Origin: JAZRGE01 sp045644025
GTDB taxonomy: Bacteria; Bacillota; Clostridia; Oscillospirales; Acutalibacteraceae
DNA: 64,000 nucleotides
Assembly (NCBI GenBank): GCA_045644025.1
Contig: JAZRGE010000080.1
Location: 19,257 to 83,256 of the forward strand
Reading direction: 5' to 3'
Shown here: positions 16,834 through 25,282 of the stretch, one piece after another
Numbering within the stretch: position 1 is the first letter of the stretch
How the letters are laid out: each line of letters opens with the position of its first letter
Notes under the pieces: model-generated
What the model was told of the DNA's origin: nothing
The model's input: only the letters and a program-made list of their open reading frames with translations
The model's database searches: none
Program-made: the position numbers and the translations under genes

Positions 16834-18600
16834 TTATCCCTCTCTCTTTTTGTTTGCAATGTTTTGTATCATATTGGCCCATTCCGCATCCGTCATATCC
16901 TCGGCGTTGGCGGTCTGTGCCAAAGATTTTTCTTCGGCTATCACCTTAATGCTGTCTTCCAAAGTTTGTCTATGGCCGGAAGCTGCCACCTTATCGTTCA
17001 TAAGGCGCACGGCATGCCCTGCCTGCTTTGGATCAAAGCGAGAAGCTGCATCGGTGATATCAAACTCTCTGCCCTCTCCCAACTGACGTATCACTTCGGC
17101 ATAAACTATACTGTTAAGATCGGTGATAAGGCTATCGGGGAGGTTGTCCTTCACTTTTTCATAAAGGTCGGGGTGAGCCATAAGCACAGCGATAAGATTA
17201 TCTTCCGCCTTAGCCGCCCTAAGATTCTTGGCTCTTTGGCGTGAATCTTCATCGTTGCCTGCCGCGGCAGGGCTTATCGCTCTTTGCTGCTCCTTCTTGG
17301 CGCGGCTCTTTGCACGCGAGGCGGCTATTCTATCCGATTCACTCATAAGTGCCGCCTTGCTTACACCGTATTTTTCGGCAAGTTTGCCTGCATAATAATC
17401 CTTTGTGATATTATCGGGCACGTTGCTTAGTATTTCGGCAGCTCGCTTCAAATATTCCAGCCTTCCCGAATCGCTTTTGGCATCTATTCCCTCGGCGGCG
17501 GTGTAAAGCTTATATTCTATATCGCTCACCGCTCCGTCCAGCAACGCGGCAAAGCGGGAAGCGCCGTTCTTTTTAATAAATTCATCGGGATCCTTGCCAT
17601 CTGGAATGGCCAGCACCCTTGCGGGCAGGCCTGTGTTGGCTAAAATAGACATCGCACGCTCGGTAGCCTTGCGGCCTGCTGTGTCGGCATCCAGAGTGAG
17701 CACCACTTCGTTGGTGTAGCGGCGCAACAGCCTTGCCTGATCTTCGGTGAAGGACGTGCCAAGGGCTGCAACGGCATTCTTAAATCCTGCCGCATGGAGT
17801 GCTATAACATCCATATATCCTTCGGCCAAAATCATTCTTTCGGTGCCGTGTGTCTTAGCAGCCGAAAGAGCATAAAGATTATGGCTCTTTTTGAAGACGG
17901 GGGTATCGGCTGTGTTCACATATTTCTGGCTGCTGTCCTGCCCCGGCAGTGCTCGGCCGCCGAAGGCAATCACGTTGCCCCTGAGATCCATTATGGGGAA
18001 CATCACCCTGCCGCGAAACTTATCGTAGCATCCGCCCTTTTTGCCTCTTATGGCAAGATCGGCGGTGATGATCTCTTCATCCGAAAAGCCCTTTTGGCGC
18101 AGGTGCTTTGTGAGCGAATCCCATGTGTCGGGGGAAGCGCCAAGCCCGAAGCTTCTTATAGTGGCATCGGCAAGACCGCGATCCCGCAGGTATTTAAGCA
18201 TTGGTCTACCGCCTTCGCTTGCCAAAAAATTATGGAAGAAGTGGGCGGCTTCTCTGTTCATCTCATAGACCCGCTTTTTAAGCTTGGCAAATTTATCATC
18301 CACATTATCTTCGGGCACCTGCATACCGCTGCGCTGGGCCAATAGCCGCACCGCCTCGATATAATCCAGATTTTCGGCCTGGCGCACGAAGGTGATAACA
18401 TCGCCGCCCGCCGAACAACCGAAGCAATAATAAGATCCGTTTTCGGGATACACCGTGAAGGAGGGAGTTTTTTCGTTGTGGAAGGGGCAAAGACCCACCA
18501 GATTACTTCCTCTGCGCTTCAGCTGGATATAAGAGGAAATAACCGATTCGATATCGTTCCTATATTTAAGCTCGGCCAGGAAGTTCTGATCCAATGCCAC
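16834..18600 (-). CDS. dnaG: DNA primase
   Basis: Synthesises RNA primers at the replication fork. About 588 residues. The N-terminal zinc ribbon reads CPFHNEKTPSF...YYCFGCSAGGD (CHC2 type). The TOPRIM catalytic core contains ILAEGYMDVIALHAAG (acidic Glu) and VLTLDADTAGRKA (DxD). A helicase-binding C-terminal domain follows a charged linker at about 425-460. The start is placed at the GTG at 18600, eight bases after AAAGGAG; the upstream GTG at 18609 would be only three bases from that site. It lies between dgt and rpoD. Confidence 0.97.
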   Translation of the reverse strand: MALDQNFLAELKYRNDIESVISSYIQLKRRGSNLVGLCPFHNEKTPSFTVYPENGSYYCFGCSAGGDVITFVRQAENLDYIEAVRLLAQRSGMQVPEDNVDDKFAKLKKRVYEMNREAAHFFHNFLASEGGRPMLKYLRDRGLADATIRSFGLGASPDTWDSLTKHLRQKGFSDEEIITADLAIRGKKGGCYDKFRGRVMFPIMDLRGNVIAFGGRALPGQDSSQKYVNTADTPVFKKSHNLYALSAAKTHGTERMILAEGYMDVIALHAAGFKNAVAALGTSFTEDQARLLRRYTNEVVLTLDADTAGRKATERAMSILANTGLPARVLAIPDGKDPDEFIKKNGASRFAALLDGAVSDIEYKLYTAAEGIDAKSDSGRLEYLKRAAEILSNVPDNITKDYYAGKLAEKYGVSKAALMSESDRIAASRAKSRAKKEQQRAISPAAAGNDEDSRQRAKNLRAAKAEDNLIAVLMAHPDLYEKVKDNLPDSLITDLNSIVYAEVIRQLGEGREFDITDAASRFDPKQAGHAVRLMNDKVAASGHRQTLEDSIKVIAEEKSLAQTANAEDMTDAEWANMIQNIANKKREG

Positions 18601-18624
18601 CTTTCTCACTCCTTTATAATCATT

Positions 18625-19635
18625 TTATAAGAATTGCCAGGTCTGGGGGATATAGGCTTTTTCGAAGGTGCGAATGGCGTATCCGTCTGTCATACCTGCG
18701 ATGTAATCGGTGACGGCACGGTTGAGCCCTTCGGATTCGGCTATAGCCTGTATATCTCTGGGCATTTCGCCCGGATTCTTTATGTAGTATTCAAAAAGCT
18801 TTTCGGTGATACCGTAAACTTTTTCGTCTTGCTTGATGCCCATTTCATCTCTATACACGTTTGCGTTAAGGAAATCGTGGAGCAACGTGTAGGCATAAAA
18901 GGCATCCTGATCCATTTTAATATCACCGTTCACCGTGTTCTCCACAACCGACATCACCAAGCGATTAATGCGCTGGCTGCGGCGGGTGCCTAATATCTTC
19001 TCCACGTCTTTGGGGATATCTTCTGCCTTTATGCGGCCCGCTCTGATAGCATCGTCTGTATCGTGATTGATATAAGCGATCTTATCGGCATAATAGACTA
19101 CTCTGCCCTCAATGGTGGATGCAGGGTCTTCTATATGGGTGTGGTGCAGGATTCCGTTCAGCACCTCTTTGGTGAGATTAAGGCCGCGTCCGCCCTTTTC
19201 TATGCGACTGCAGACTCTCACGCCGTTCTCAAAATGGCGGAAACCTGTATCACAAAGCTTATTAAGCGCACGCTCGCCTGCGTGGCCAAATGGGGTGTGG
19301 CCGATATCGTGGCCAAATGCGATGGCTTCTGTGAGATCCTCGTTAAGCCCCAAAGCACGGGCAATGGTGCGGGCAATCTGGGTGACCTCTATGGTGTGGG
19401 TGAGCCTGGTGCGATAATGATCTCCCTCGGGGGCAAGGAACACCTGAGTCTTGTGCTTTAGGCGGCGGAAAGACGTGCAATGGATAATACGATCTCTGTC
19501 CCTTTGGAATTCTGTGCGAATATCACAGGGATCTTCGGGGCGCTCTCGGCCTTCCGATTGGCTGCTTTTCTTGGCATAAGGGGCAAGAAATTGATCCTCT
19601 ATCTGCTCCGTGCGCTGCCTTATATTAAGTTCCAT
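18625..19635 (-). CDS. dgt: Deoxyguanosinetriphosphate triphosphohydrolase-like HD protein
   Basis: About 336 residues. The HD metal-binding motif is FGHDIGHTPFGHAGE, preceded by TSFRRLKHKTQVFL and HYRTRLTHTIEV, all characteristic of Dgt-like dNTPases that cleave dNTP to deoxynucleoside and triphosphate. In clostridial genomes dgt usually precedes dnaG, as here. The gene may limit dNTP pools or act on modified dNTPs; its true substrate is not shown by sequence. ATG at 19635 follows AGGCGGTG. Confidence 0.93.
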   Translation of the reverse strand: MELNIRQRTEQIEDQFLAPYAKKSSQSEGRERPEDPCDIRTEFQRDRDRIIHCTSFRRLKHKTQVFLAPEGDHYRTRLTHTIEVTQIARTIARALGLNEDLTEAIAFGHDIGHTPFGHAGERALNKLCDTGFRHFENGVRVCSRIEKGGRGLNLTKEVLNGILHHTHIEDPASTIEGRVVYYADKIAYINHDTDDAIRAGRIKAEDIPKDVEKILGTRRSQRINRLVMSVVENTVNGDIKMDQDAFYAYTLLHDFLNANVYRDEMGIKQDEKVYGITEKLFEYYIKNPGEMPRDIQAIAESEGLNRAVTDYIAGMTDGYAIRTFEKAYIPQTWQFL

Positions 19636-19698
19636 CACTATCACCGCCTATATCTTATATATTTATATTAGCTTTTTATTTGATTTTCCCTTTTATTT

Positions 19699-20313
19699 TC
19701 AGCAATATTTTACACTTTTTTCGCAAATATCCAGCCTTGCGCTGAAGGCTTCTTCCACCTTTTTGCAGAAGGCGCCCCAATTTTCGGTGGGCACAGCCAG
19801 CTCCACAGCCACGTCTCCCCCAAATTCGGAGGAGAGCACACGTCCATCAAGCGAGGAAATAATAGTCTGCAAGCGGCCGTAATCGCCGTAGTCACATTTC
19901 AGCTCGCCCAGGGTGTGAAGCTTATATTCTATCTTCACGGCTGCCTGCAATCCCTTGGCGGCGGAATCAGTATAGGCACGCACCAAGCCGCCCGTGCCCA
20001 GCAAAATGCCGCCGAAATAGCGGGTGACAACCACCAATGTGTCTGTTACTCCTGCTGAAATAATAGCATCCAGCACAGGAGGGCCTGCCGTGCCGTGGGG
20101 TTCGGAATCATCGCTATACTTCTTCACGTTGCCTTCCCTTAAAACATAGGCATAAACATTGTGGCGTGCATCCCAATATTTCTTCTTCACCTCGGCCACC
20201 AAGCGGTTGGCCTCGGCTTCATCGGCCACGTGATAAACATGGGCAATAAAACGGGAACGCTTCTCGGTGATCTCGGCCGAAGCATACTCCCCCACGGTGA
20301 TAAAGCTGTTCAC
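19699..20313 (-). CDS. yigZ: YigZ/IMPACT family protein
   Basis: 204 residues with the full two-domain IMPACT architecture: an N-terminal UPF0029 domain (EKRSRFIAHVYHV, DARHNVYAYVL, SDDSEPHGTAGPPVL, VVVTRYFGGILLGTGGLVRAY) and a C-terminal DUF1949 ferredoxin-like domain from about residue 140. The bacterial members are linked to translation or proline metabolism, but the activity is not established. It is transcribed towards dgt with a 63-base gap and probably shares the transcript. Confidence 0.93.
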   Translation of the reverse strand: MNSFITVGEYASAEITEKRSRFIAHVYHVADEAEANRLVAEVKKKYWDARHNVYAYVLREGNVKKYSDDSEPHGTAGPPVLDAIISAGVTDTLVVVTRYFGGILLGTGGLVRAYTDSAAKGLQAAVKIEYKLHTLGELKCDYGDYGRLQTIISSLDGRVLSSEFGGDVAVELAVPTENWGAFCKKVEEAFSARLDICEKSVKYC

Positions 20314-20331
20314 GACATTCTCCCCCTTTCG

Positions 20332-20368
20332 GAAAAAATAAGTGCGGCCACTAAGGATGACCGCACTT
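20332..20368 (-). terminator. rpmE terminator
   Basis: AAGTGCGG/CCGCACTT stem closing a 13-base loop, with an A-rich stretch at 20333-20338 that becomes a T-run on the leftward strand, directly after rpmE. Confidence 0.8.
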
Positions 20369-20376
20369 TAAGGATA

Positions 20377-20583
20377 TTATTCATTTTCCAGTCCAAAACG
20401 CTTTTTGAACCTATCTACACGACCGCCGGTATCAACAAGCTTCTGCTTACCGGTAAAAAACGGATGACACTTTGAGCAAATATCCAAGCGAATATCCTTC
20501 TTTGTGGAACGAGTCTCAAACTCGGCTCCGCAAGCGCAGCGTACTACAGTAGTTTCGTACTGCGGATGAAGTCCTTCTTTCAT
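20377..20583 (-). CDS. rpmE: 50S ribosomal protein L31, zinc-binding form
   Basis: 68 residues from [14 protein letters not shown]. It has the C+ zinc ribbon: CACG near residue 16 and CSKCHPFF near residue 37, so it is the zinc-requiring paralogue and not the zinc-independent YtiA type. The ATG at 20583 is preferred to an in-frame GTG nine bases upstream, because GAGGGG sits eight bases before the ATG. It has its own strong promoter and terminator. Confidence 0.96.
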   Translation of the reverse strand: MKEGLHPQYETTVVRCACGAEFETRSTKKDIRLDICSKCHPFFTGKQKLVDTGGRVDRFKKRFGLENE

Positions 20584-20627
20584 TATTGTCACCCCTCTCT
20601 TTCTTCAACAGATTTTATAACACGATG

Positions 20628-20656
20628 ATATTACCACACAGAATCAGAAAATGCAA
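20628..20656 (-). promoter_or_regulatory. rpmE promoter, TTGCATTTT / TGTGG type
   Basis: Reverse strand TTGCAT, 17-base spacer beginning TTT and ending TGTGG, TAATAT. The spacer start and the extended -10 are shared with the 5S rRNA and tRNA-Ala promoters of this window. Confidence 0.8.
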
Positions 20657-20673
20657 GAGTTTTTTTCAAAAAA

Positions 20674-21273
20674 TTAAAAATTTAGCATCTGTCTTATATC
20701 CTCAAATATTTCTATTGCCTTAAATTTTACTTTGTATTTCTCGCCCGATGTGATTATCTCCGCCTCGGAATCGGAAAAAGATTCCGAAGTTGACGCCGCG
20801 CCGATGCACAACGTAGGAAATATCACGCACCACCAATTCTGCCCTTTGGCGCTGCCCAACTCCACACAAAGAGCATCGTATTCCCCTGCAGGAAGGGTGA
20901 AATTTTCATACACCCTTGTCTCGAAGTTTTCTTTTCGGATAGTCAGTTTCACGGGATAATCGGCTCCGTTTTGCGCCAAGGTCTTTTGTGCTGCCGAAAG
21001 CAGCCTTTCTTTATTATCGGCAAGGCAAGCCAGCGCTTCCTCTTTAGAGGCACAACCCTTAAACACTCTCTCCGATTCGGCCACAATCGCATCGCGCACC
21101 AAAAGCTTAAGATGCTGATCTTGTGTGGAATCAGAATTAGCGCGAATATGTACTCTGAGTACATCCCTGCGAATACTATCGCAAGCGGCGCCAAAGCCTG
21201 CCATAGAGGCAAGGCAGGAAAACACCAAACCGCAAACCAACGCCATGCTGAACGCTTTAACTTTACTGCTCAT
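20674..21273 (-). CDS. spoIIR: Stage II sporulation protein R (forespore signal for pro-sigma-E processing)
   Basis: 199 residues. A signal/anchor segment (VKAFSMALVCGLVFSCLASMAG, about 4-25) is followed by the SpoIIR domain with VLRVHIRANSDSTQDQHLKL and WWCVIFPTLCIG. In Bacillus, SpoIIR is made in the forespore under sigma-F, is exported, and triggers SpoIIGA to cleave pro-sigma-E; both partners are encoded at 38314-39857. The ATG at 21273 follows AAGGAGA; an in-frame ATG 18 bases upstream would place that site inside the gene. The ribosome binding site lies in the 3' arm of a large hairpin described separately. Confidence 0.95.
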   Translation of the reverse strand: MSSKVKAFSMALVCGLVFSCLASMAGFGAACDSIRRDVLRVHIRANSDSTQDQHLKLLVRDAIVAESERVFKGCASKEEALACLADNKERLLSAAQKTLAQNGADYPVKLTIRKENFETRVYENFTLPAGEYDALCVELGSAKGQNWWCVIFPTLCIGAASTSESFSDSEAEIITSGEKYKVKFKAIEIFEDIRQMLNF

Positions 21274-21278
21274 AAAAA

Positions 21279-21324
21279 ATCTCCTTTGCATTTATGCTAC
21301 GGCATAAATATTGGCAAAGGAGAT
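21279..21324 (-). promoter_or_regulatory. Hairpin that terminates ispE and masks the spoIIR ribosome binding site
   Basis: The outer stem is 11 bp (ATCTCCTTTGC pairing with GCAAAGGAGAT) and the inner stem 7 bp (TTTATGC/GCATAAA) with a CGTA loop. A 5/1 internal loop separates them. The 3' arm contains the spoIIR Shine-Dalgarno AAGGAGA and is followed by a T-run and the ATG. The 5' arm starts six bases after the ispE stop. It can work as an intrinsic terminator for ispE and, in read-through RNA, as a block on spoIIR translation. Confidence 0.75.
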
Positions 21325-21335
21325 AATTTTTATTC
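21307..21335 (-). promoter_or_regulatory. Putative sigma-F promoter of spoIIR
   Basis: Reverse strand GAATA, 15-base spacer, GCCAATATT. This is close to the sigma-F consensus (GYATA, about 15 bases, GGNNANANT): one mismatch in each element. Expected transcription start is near 21300, inside the hairpin, so the 5' arm would be missing from this transcript. Confidence 0.5.
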
Positions 21336-22175
21336 ACACGGGCGGCAGATATACGCTGTCTTGCCCGCCATTTTTAATTTTTCTGCAGCCGCAATTGCAT
21401 CGGCCTCATTCTCATATATTCCGAACACCGATGGGCCGCTGCCCGAAAGCCCCACTCCGTAAGCAGCTGTGGAGCGAAGCAGTTCCATATCTTCTATGGG
21501 CACTTCATCGCAGGCAGGAATAAAAACGTTGTATATTCCGCGGCAGATATCCGAAAGATTGCCTTCGGCTATGCCCTTGGCCACAAGCTCGGTAGCAGGG
21601 CGCTTTGTGATACCAACGCTTCCCACTCGGCGATACATCTCGCCTGTGGAAGGCTTTTGCCCGTTCTTACTGATCAATATATAGCAGGGCGGCATTTGGG
21701 GCAAGCGCTCTATCTGCTCTCCTATTCCGCGAGCCCGCATACAGCCTCCGATCACACACATAGGCACGTCTGCGCCAAGGGGCACCGACATCTCGGCCAA
21801 CTGCTCCGATGTGAACGGATAGCCCAAAAGCTGATCGATCCCCTTCATCACTGCGGCTGCATCGCTGCTTCCGCCCCCAAGGCCTGCGGCCACGGGGATA
21901 TTTTTCCAAAGCTTAATATGGGCGCCCTTGCTGCTGCCGGCTGCGCCGAGCACAAGCTTTGCGGCGGCATATGCCAGATTATCTTCTCCGCAAGGCAAGG
22001 TGCCCGAGCTTTCCGAAAGGGTTATTTCACCGGTATCGTTAAGCTCAATCTCGGCAATATCGCATAGATCGACCGTTTGCACGATCATATCCAAAAGGTG
22101 ATATCCATCGGCTCTTTTGCCCAGGATATCCAGAGTGATATTCAATTTGGCCGGAGCTTTTACAACAACACCCAT
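21330..22175 (-). CDS. ispE: 4-diphosphocytidyl-2-C-methyl-D-erythritol kinase
   Basis: GHMP kinase of the MEP isoprenoid pathway, 281 residues. Substrate motif APAKLNITLDILGKRADGYH at the N-terminus, ATP-binding NIPVAAGLGGGSSDAAAVM near residue 92, and the third GHMP motif GVGLSGSGPSVFGI near 252. The start ATG at 22175 follows AAGGAAG by six bases. The gene begins 13 bases after the PFL-family gene and is probably the third cistron of the ACT-PFL-ispE transcript. It ends in the structured spoIIR junction. Confidence 0.96.
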   Translation of the reverse strand: MGVVVKAPAKLNITLDILGKRADGYHLLDMIVQTVDLCDIAEIELNDTGEITLSESSGTLPCGEDNLAYAAAKLVLGAAGSSKGAHIKLWKNIPVAAGLGGGSSDAAAVMKGIDQLLGYPFTSEQLAEMSVPLGADVPMCVIGGCMRARGIGEQIERLPQMPPCYILISKNGQKPSTGEMYRRVGSVGITKRPATELVAKGIAEGNLSDICRGIYNVFIPACDEVPIEDMELLRSTAAYGVGLSGSGPSVFGIYENEADAIAAAEKLKMAGKTAYICRPCE

Positions 22176-22188
22176 CACAATCTTCCTT

Positions 22189-23547
22189 TTAGTTATTAAG
22201 AGCCTGCAGGGGTGCAGGAATTCTGCCGCCGCGATGGATAAACTTAGCGGGCGAAGCGGTGTTCACCTTCATTACAGGGCCGCCGCCCAGCAGACCGCCG
22301 AAGGAAAGCTCATCGCCAACCTTTTTGCCGATAGCGGGAATCACGCGCACGGCTGTGGTCTTGCGGTTTATCATACCAATTGCAGCTTCATCGGCGATAA
22401 TAGCCGAGATCACTTCTGCAGGAGTATCGCCGGGAATATTTATCATATCCAAGCCAACCGAGCAAACGGCTGTCATGGCTTCAAGCTTCTCAATTGTGAG
22501 ACATCCGCTTCTGGCGGCGTCTATCATACCTGCATCCTCGGTGACAGGAATAAAAGCACCCGAAAGGCCGCCCACGTGGGAAGAAGCCATTGTGCCGCCC
22601 TTCTTAACAGCATCGTTAAGCATAGCAAGAGCAGCGGTAGTGCCGCAGGCGCCGCAAGTCTCCAATCCGATCTCTTCCAGAATATGGGCCACCGAATCTC
22701 CGATAGCGGGAGTGGGGGCAAGGGAAAGATCCACTATGCCGAAAGGCACGGCCAGACGCTGAGAAGCCTCGCGAGCCACCAGCTGACCCATACGGGTGAT
22801 CTTGAAAGCGGTGCGCTTGATAAGTTCGGCCACCTGATCGGTTGTGAGACCATCGGATTTGGCAAGAGCAGCGCGCACAACGCCGGGGCCCGAAACACCA
22901 ACGTTTATAACACAATCGGGCTCGCCAACGCCGTGGAAAGCGCCTGCCATAAAGGGGTTATCATCGGGTGCATTGCAAATAGCAACCAGCTTTGCGGCAC
23001 CGATGCAATCTCTATCGGCTGTGGCTTCGGCTGTGCGGCGGATTATTTTGCCCATCATGGCAACTGCATCCATATTAATGCCGCTTTTGGTGGAGCCGAT
23101 GTTCACGGAAGAACACACACGCTCTGTCTCCGCCAGAGCCTGAGGAATGGAATCAATAAGAGCGTAGTCTCCTGCGGCAAAGCCCTTCTGCACCAATGCG
23201 GAATAGCCGCCGATAAAGTTCACTCCGATCTCCTTGGCTGCTCTATCCAGCGTGCGTGCGAATTTAACAGGATTCTGCGCCTGGCAAGCGGCAGAAAGCA
23301 GAGCAATAGGAGTCACCGCAACGCGCTTGTTGATAATGGGGATACCATATTGCTTTTCAATATCCTCGGCCACCTTCACAAGCTCGCCTGCGCTGTAGAG
23401 AATCTTATCATAAACTTTATCGCAGGCCTTATCTATATCGCTGCCTGCGCAATCCAGCAAAGAAACACCCATCGTGACAGTGCGCACGTCCAGATGTTCA
23501 TCCTGGATCATTCTTATAGTTTCAAGAATATCGTTGTTATTAATCAT
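22189..23547 (-). CDS. PFL-like family protein (UPF0210/DUF711)
   Basis: 452 residues, full length. Typical blocks are [45 protein letters not shown], and [13 protein letters not shown] at the C-terminus. The family has a pyruvate-formate-lyase-like fold; its reaction is unknown. It almost always follows a small ACT-domain gene, as here, which suggests amino-acid sensing. A longer frame upstream overlaps the ACT gene; the ATG at 23547 with GAGGT is the real start. Confidence 0.93.
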   Translation of the reverse strand: MINNNDILETIRMIQDEHLDVRTVTMGVSLLDCAGSDIDKACDKVYDKILYSAGELVKVAEDIEKQYGIPIINKRVAVTPIALLSAACQAQNPVKFARTLDRAAKEIGVNFIGGYSALVQKGFAAGDYALIDSIPQALAETERVCSSVNIGSTKSGINMDAVAMMGKIIRRTAEATADRDCIGAAKLVAICNAPDDNPFMAGAFHGVGEPDCVINVGVSGPGVVRAALAKSDGLTTDQVAELIKRTAFKITRMGQLVAREASQRLAVPFGIVDLSLAPTPAIGDSVAHILEEIGLETCGACGTTAALAMLNDAVKKGGTMASSHVGGLSGAFIPVTEDAGMIDAARSGCLTIEKLEAMTAVCSVGLDMINIPGDTPAEVISAIIADEAAIGMINRKTTAVRVIPAIGKKVGDELSFGGLLGGGPVMKVNTASPAKFIHRGGRIPAPLQALNN

Positions 23548-23557
23548 TCTGCTTACC

Positions 23558-23827
23558 TCAGATCCTGTGCATGGAATTGAAGATATCTTCGTGCATTGTG
23601 TGGATAGACATACCCATATCTTTGCCCAGTTCGCCCATTGCATCGGCAAACTCGCCGAAGGGCACGTTCATCTTTTCGATATCGCAAACCATCATCATGC
23701 AAAAAAGCTCAGAAAGAATGCTCTGGGAAACCTCCAGAACATTCACGTTGTACTCAGCACAGCAAGAAGCCACTCGAGCCAGAATTCCAACTTTGTCCTG
23801 ACCAACCACAGTAATAACAGCCTTCAT
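23558..23827 (-). CDS. ACT-domain protein (UPF0237)
   Basis: 89 residues forming one ACT domain: [23 protein letters not shown] with the ligand-loop G-x-DKVGI, then [11 protein letters not shown]. Stand-alone ACT proteins bind amino acids and regulate partner proteins; the partner here is presumably the PFL-like protein ten bases downstream. First gene of the ACT-PFL-ispE operon, with a clear promoter. Confidence 0.95.
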   Translation of the reverse strand: MKAVITVVGQDKVGILARVASCCAEYNVNVLEVSQSILSELFCMMMVCDIEKMNVPFGEFADAMGELGKDMGMSIHTMHEDIFNSMHRI

Positions 23828-23866
23828 TTTCTTTTTACCATTCCTTTGCCAAAGTTTTACCCACCG

Positions 23867-23895
23867 ATTATAACATATCTTTTTGCGTTTTGCAA
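23867..23895 (-). promoter_or_regulatory. Promoter of the ACT-PFL-ispE operon
   Basis: Reverse strand TTGCAA, 17-base spacer ending ATGT, TATAAT: a near-consensus sigma-A promoter 40 bases before the ACT gene. Confidence 0.8.
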
Positions 23896-23916
23896 TTTAT
23901 TCTGCTTAAAATATTG

Positions 23917-23945
23917 TTGTATTTCGGCAAGATATTTGATATTAT
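23917..23945 (+). promoter_or_regulatory. Promoter of the PHP-Lrp-aminotransferase operon
   Basis: TTGTAT, 17-base spacer ending TTTGA, TATTAT, about 24 bases before the PHP gene. It is back to back with the ACT promoter. Confidence 0.7.
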
Positions 23946-23968
23946 GTAGAGTAATAGGCGGTGAAATT

Positions 23969-24784
23969 ATGGCATATAAAAATCTATTGGATCTACACAC
24001 CCATACCGACAACTCCCACGATGGCCTTTATTCGGCCACCTATATGTGCGAGGCGGCGGTAAACGCAGGGCTGCGCGCCATTGCCATAACCGATCATTTT
24101 GATTGCGATTTTTTTGAAAAATTTCATCTCGATCGTTCCTCAAAGCAATCTATGTTTGCCATAAAAAAGGCGCAGGCTGTTTTCTCCGGCAAGCTGATAG
24201 TGGTGGCAGGCGTGGAGCTTGGCCAGCCGCTGGCCGATCTTTCGGCGGCGCAATATGCGCTGGATCTTAATCCCGATTTTGTGCTTGGCTCGATGCACGA
24301 GCTTCCGGGCAAAGAAGATTTCTACAGCATGGATTATTCCCTGCCCGAAAACGATCCCGAAAGGCTTATGAAGGAATATTTCGAGAACCTTAAAAAGCTT
24401 ATTGATTGGGGCAATTTTGATTCTCTCGCCCATCTCACCTATCCTATGCGCTACATTCGCCAGCGCTGCGAGAAGTACCCCGATATAGAAAAGTATAAGG
24501 ATGATATCCGCGATATCTTCAAGATGCTGGCCGCCAAGGATAAGGCCTTGGAGATAAACACATCCGATCTTTATCGCCGAATTTTCGAAACAGTGCCCAG
24601 CCGCGATCTTGTGGCCTACTTCAAGGAATGCGGCGGCAAGCGCATCACTGTTGGATCCGATGCCCACGATTTCCGCAATGTGGGCAGCGGCATAAACGAA
24701 GCAATGGAAATGGCCAAGGGATGCGGTTTCGATAGCATCAGCCTTTTCCAGAAGCGCACACCCATAGACATACCCATTTTATAA
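23969..24784 (+). CDS. PHP-domain phosphatase, histidinol-phosphatase HisJ-like
   Basis: 271 residues. PHP metal-binding motifs are all present: DLHTHTDNSHDG (8-19), AITDHFDCDFF (about 41-51), GSMHELPG (about 111-118) and VGSDAHDFRNVG near 228-239. HisJ-type enzymes hydrolyse histidinol phosphate, but no other his genes are in view, so the substrate is uncertain. A much longer frame upstream crosses the promoter and is rejected. GGCGGTG precedes the ATG at 23969. It is followed 15 bases later by an Lrp regulator. Confidence 0.88.
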   Translation: MAYKNLLDLHTHTDNSHDGLYSATYMCEAAVNAGLRAIAITDHFDCDFFEKFHLDRSSKQSMFAIKKAQAVFSGKLIVVAGVELGQPLADLSAAQYALDLNPDFVLGSMHELPGKEDFYSMDYSLPENDPERLMKEYFENLKKLIDWGNFDSLAHLTYPMRYIRQRCEKYPDIEKYKDDIRDIFKMLAAKDKALEINTSDLYRRIFETVPSRDLVAYFKECGGKRITVGSDAHDFRNVGSGINEAMEMAKGCGFDSISLFQKRTPIDIPIL

Positions 24785-24799
24785 CAGGAGGTTTTATAT

Positions 24800-25282
24800 A
24801 TGAACACTCAACTTCTGCAATTGCTTTATCAAAATTCTAAATACACTTCTCAGGAACTGGCCGATATGCTGGGCCTGGAAGAGCAGGTTGTGAACGCCCA
24901 GATCAAAGAGCTGGAGGCCGCGGGGCTTATTTGCGGCTACAAGGCTGTTATAGATTGGGAAAAGCTGGATGGCGCCTATGTTTCCGCCCTTATCGAGCTT
25001 AAAGTTACTCCTCAGCCCGATGCCGGCTTTGAAGACACCGCCAAGAAGATTATGAAATTCAAGGAAGTGGAAACAGTCTATCTTATGTCGGGCGGATACG
25101 ACCTTTGCGTGATCGTGAAGGGCAAGACCTTCCAGGAAGTGGCTATGTTTGTTGCCAAGCAGCTTGCCACTATGAAGACTGTTGTGAGCACCGCTACACA
25201 CTTCGTGCTTCGCAGATATAAAGAGTTGGACGTAGTGATCGTGGACGACGAAACCGATGACAGGGGGAAAATTTCGCTGTGA
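24800..25282 (+). CDS. Lrp/AsnC-family transcriptional regulator
   Basis: 160 residues. An N-terminal winged helix-turn-helix (SQELADMLGLEEQVVNAQIKELEAAGLI) is joined to a RAM/ActR ligand domain (YVSALIELKVTPQPDAGFEDTA, VYLMSGGYDLCVIVKGKTFQEV). Such regulators respond to amino acids. It overlaps the aminotransferase start by one base (TGATG), so the two are translationally coupled and the regulator probably controls its own operon. AGGAGG precedes the start. Confidence 0.93.
   Translation: MNTQLLQLLYQNSKYTSQELADMLGLEEQVVNAQIKELEAAGLICGYKAVIDWEKLDGAYVSALIELKVTPQPDAGFEDTAKKIMKFKEVETVYLMSGGYDLCVIVKGKTFQEVAMFVAKQLATMKTVVSTATHFVLRRYKELDVVIVDDETDDRGKISL

Noticed and set aside
23474..23968. Long N-terminal extension of the PHP protein
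   Set aside because: It lies opposite the ACT gene and through both divergent promoters; the PHP motif begins right after the ATG at 23969.
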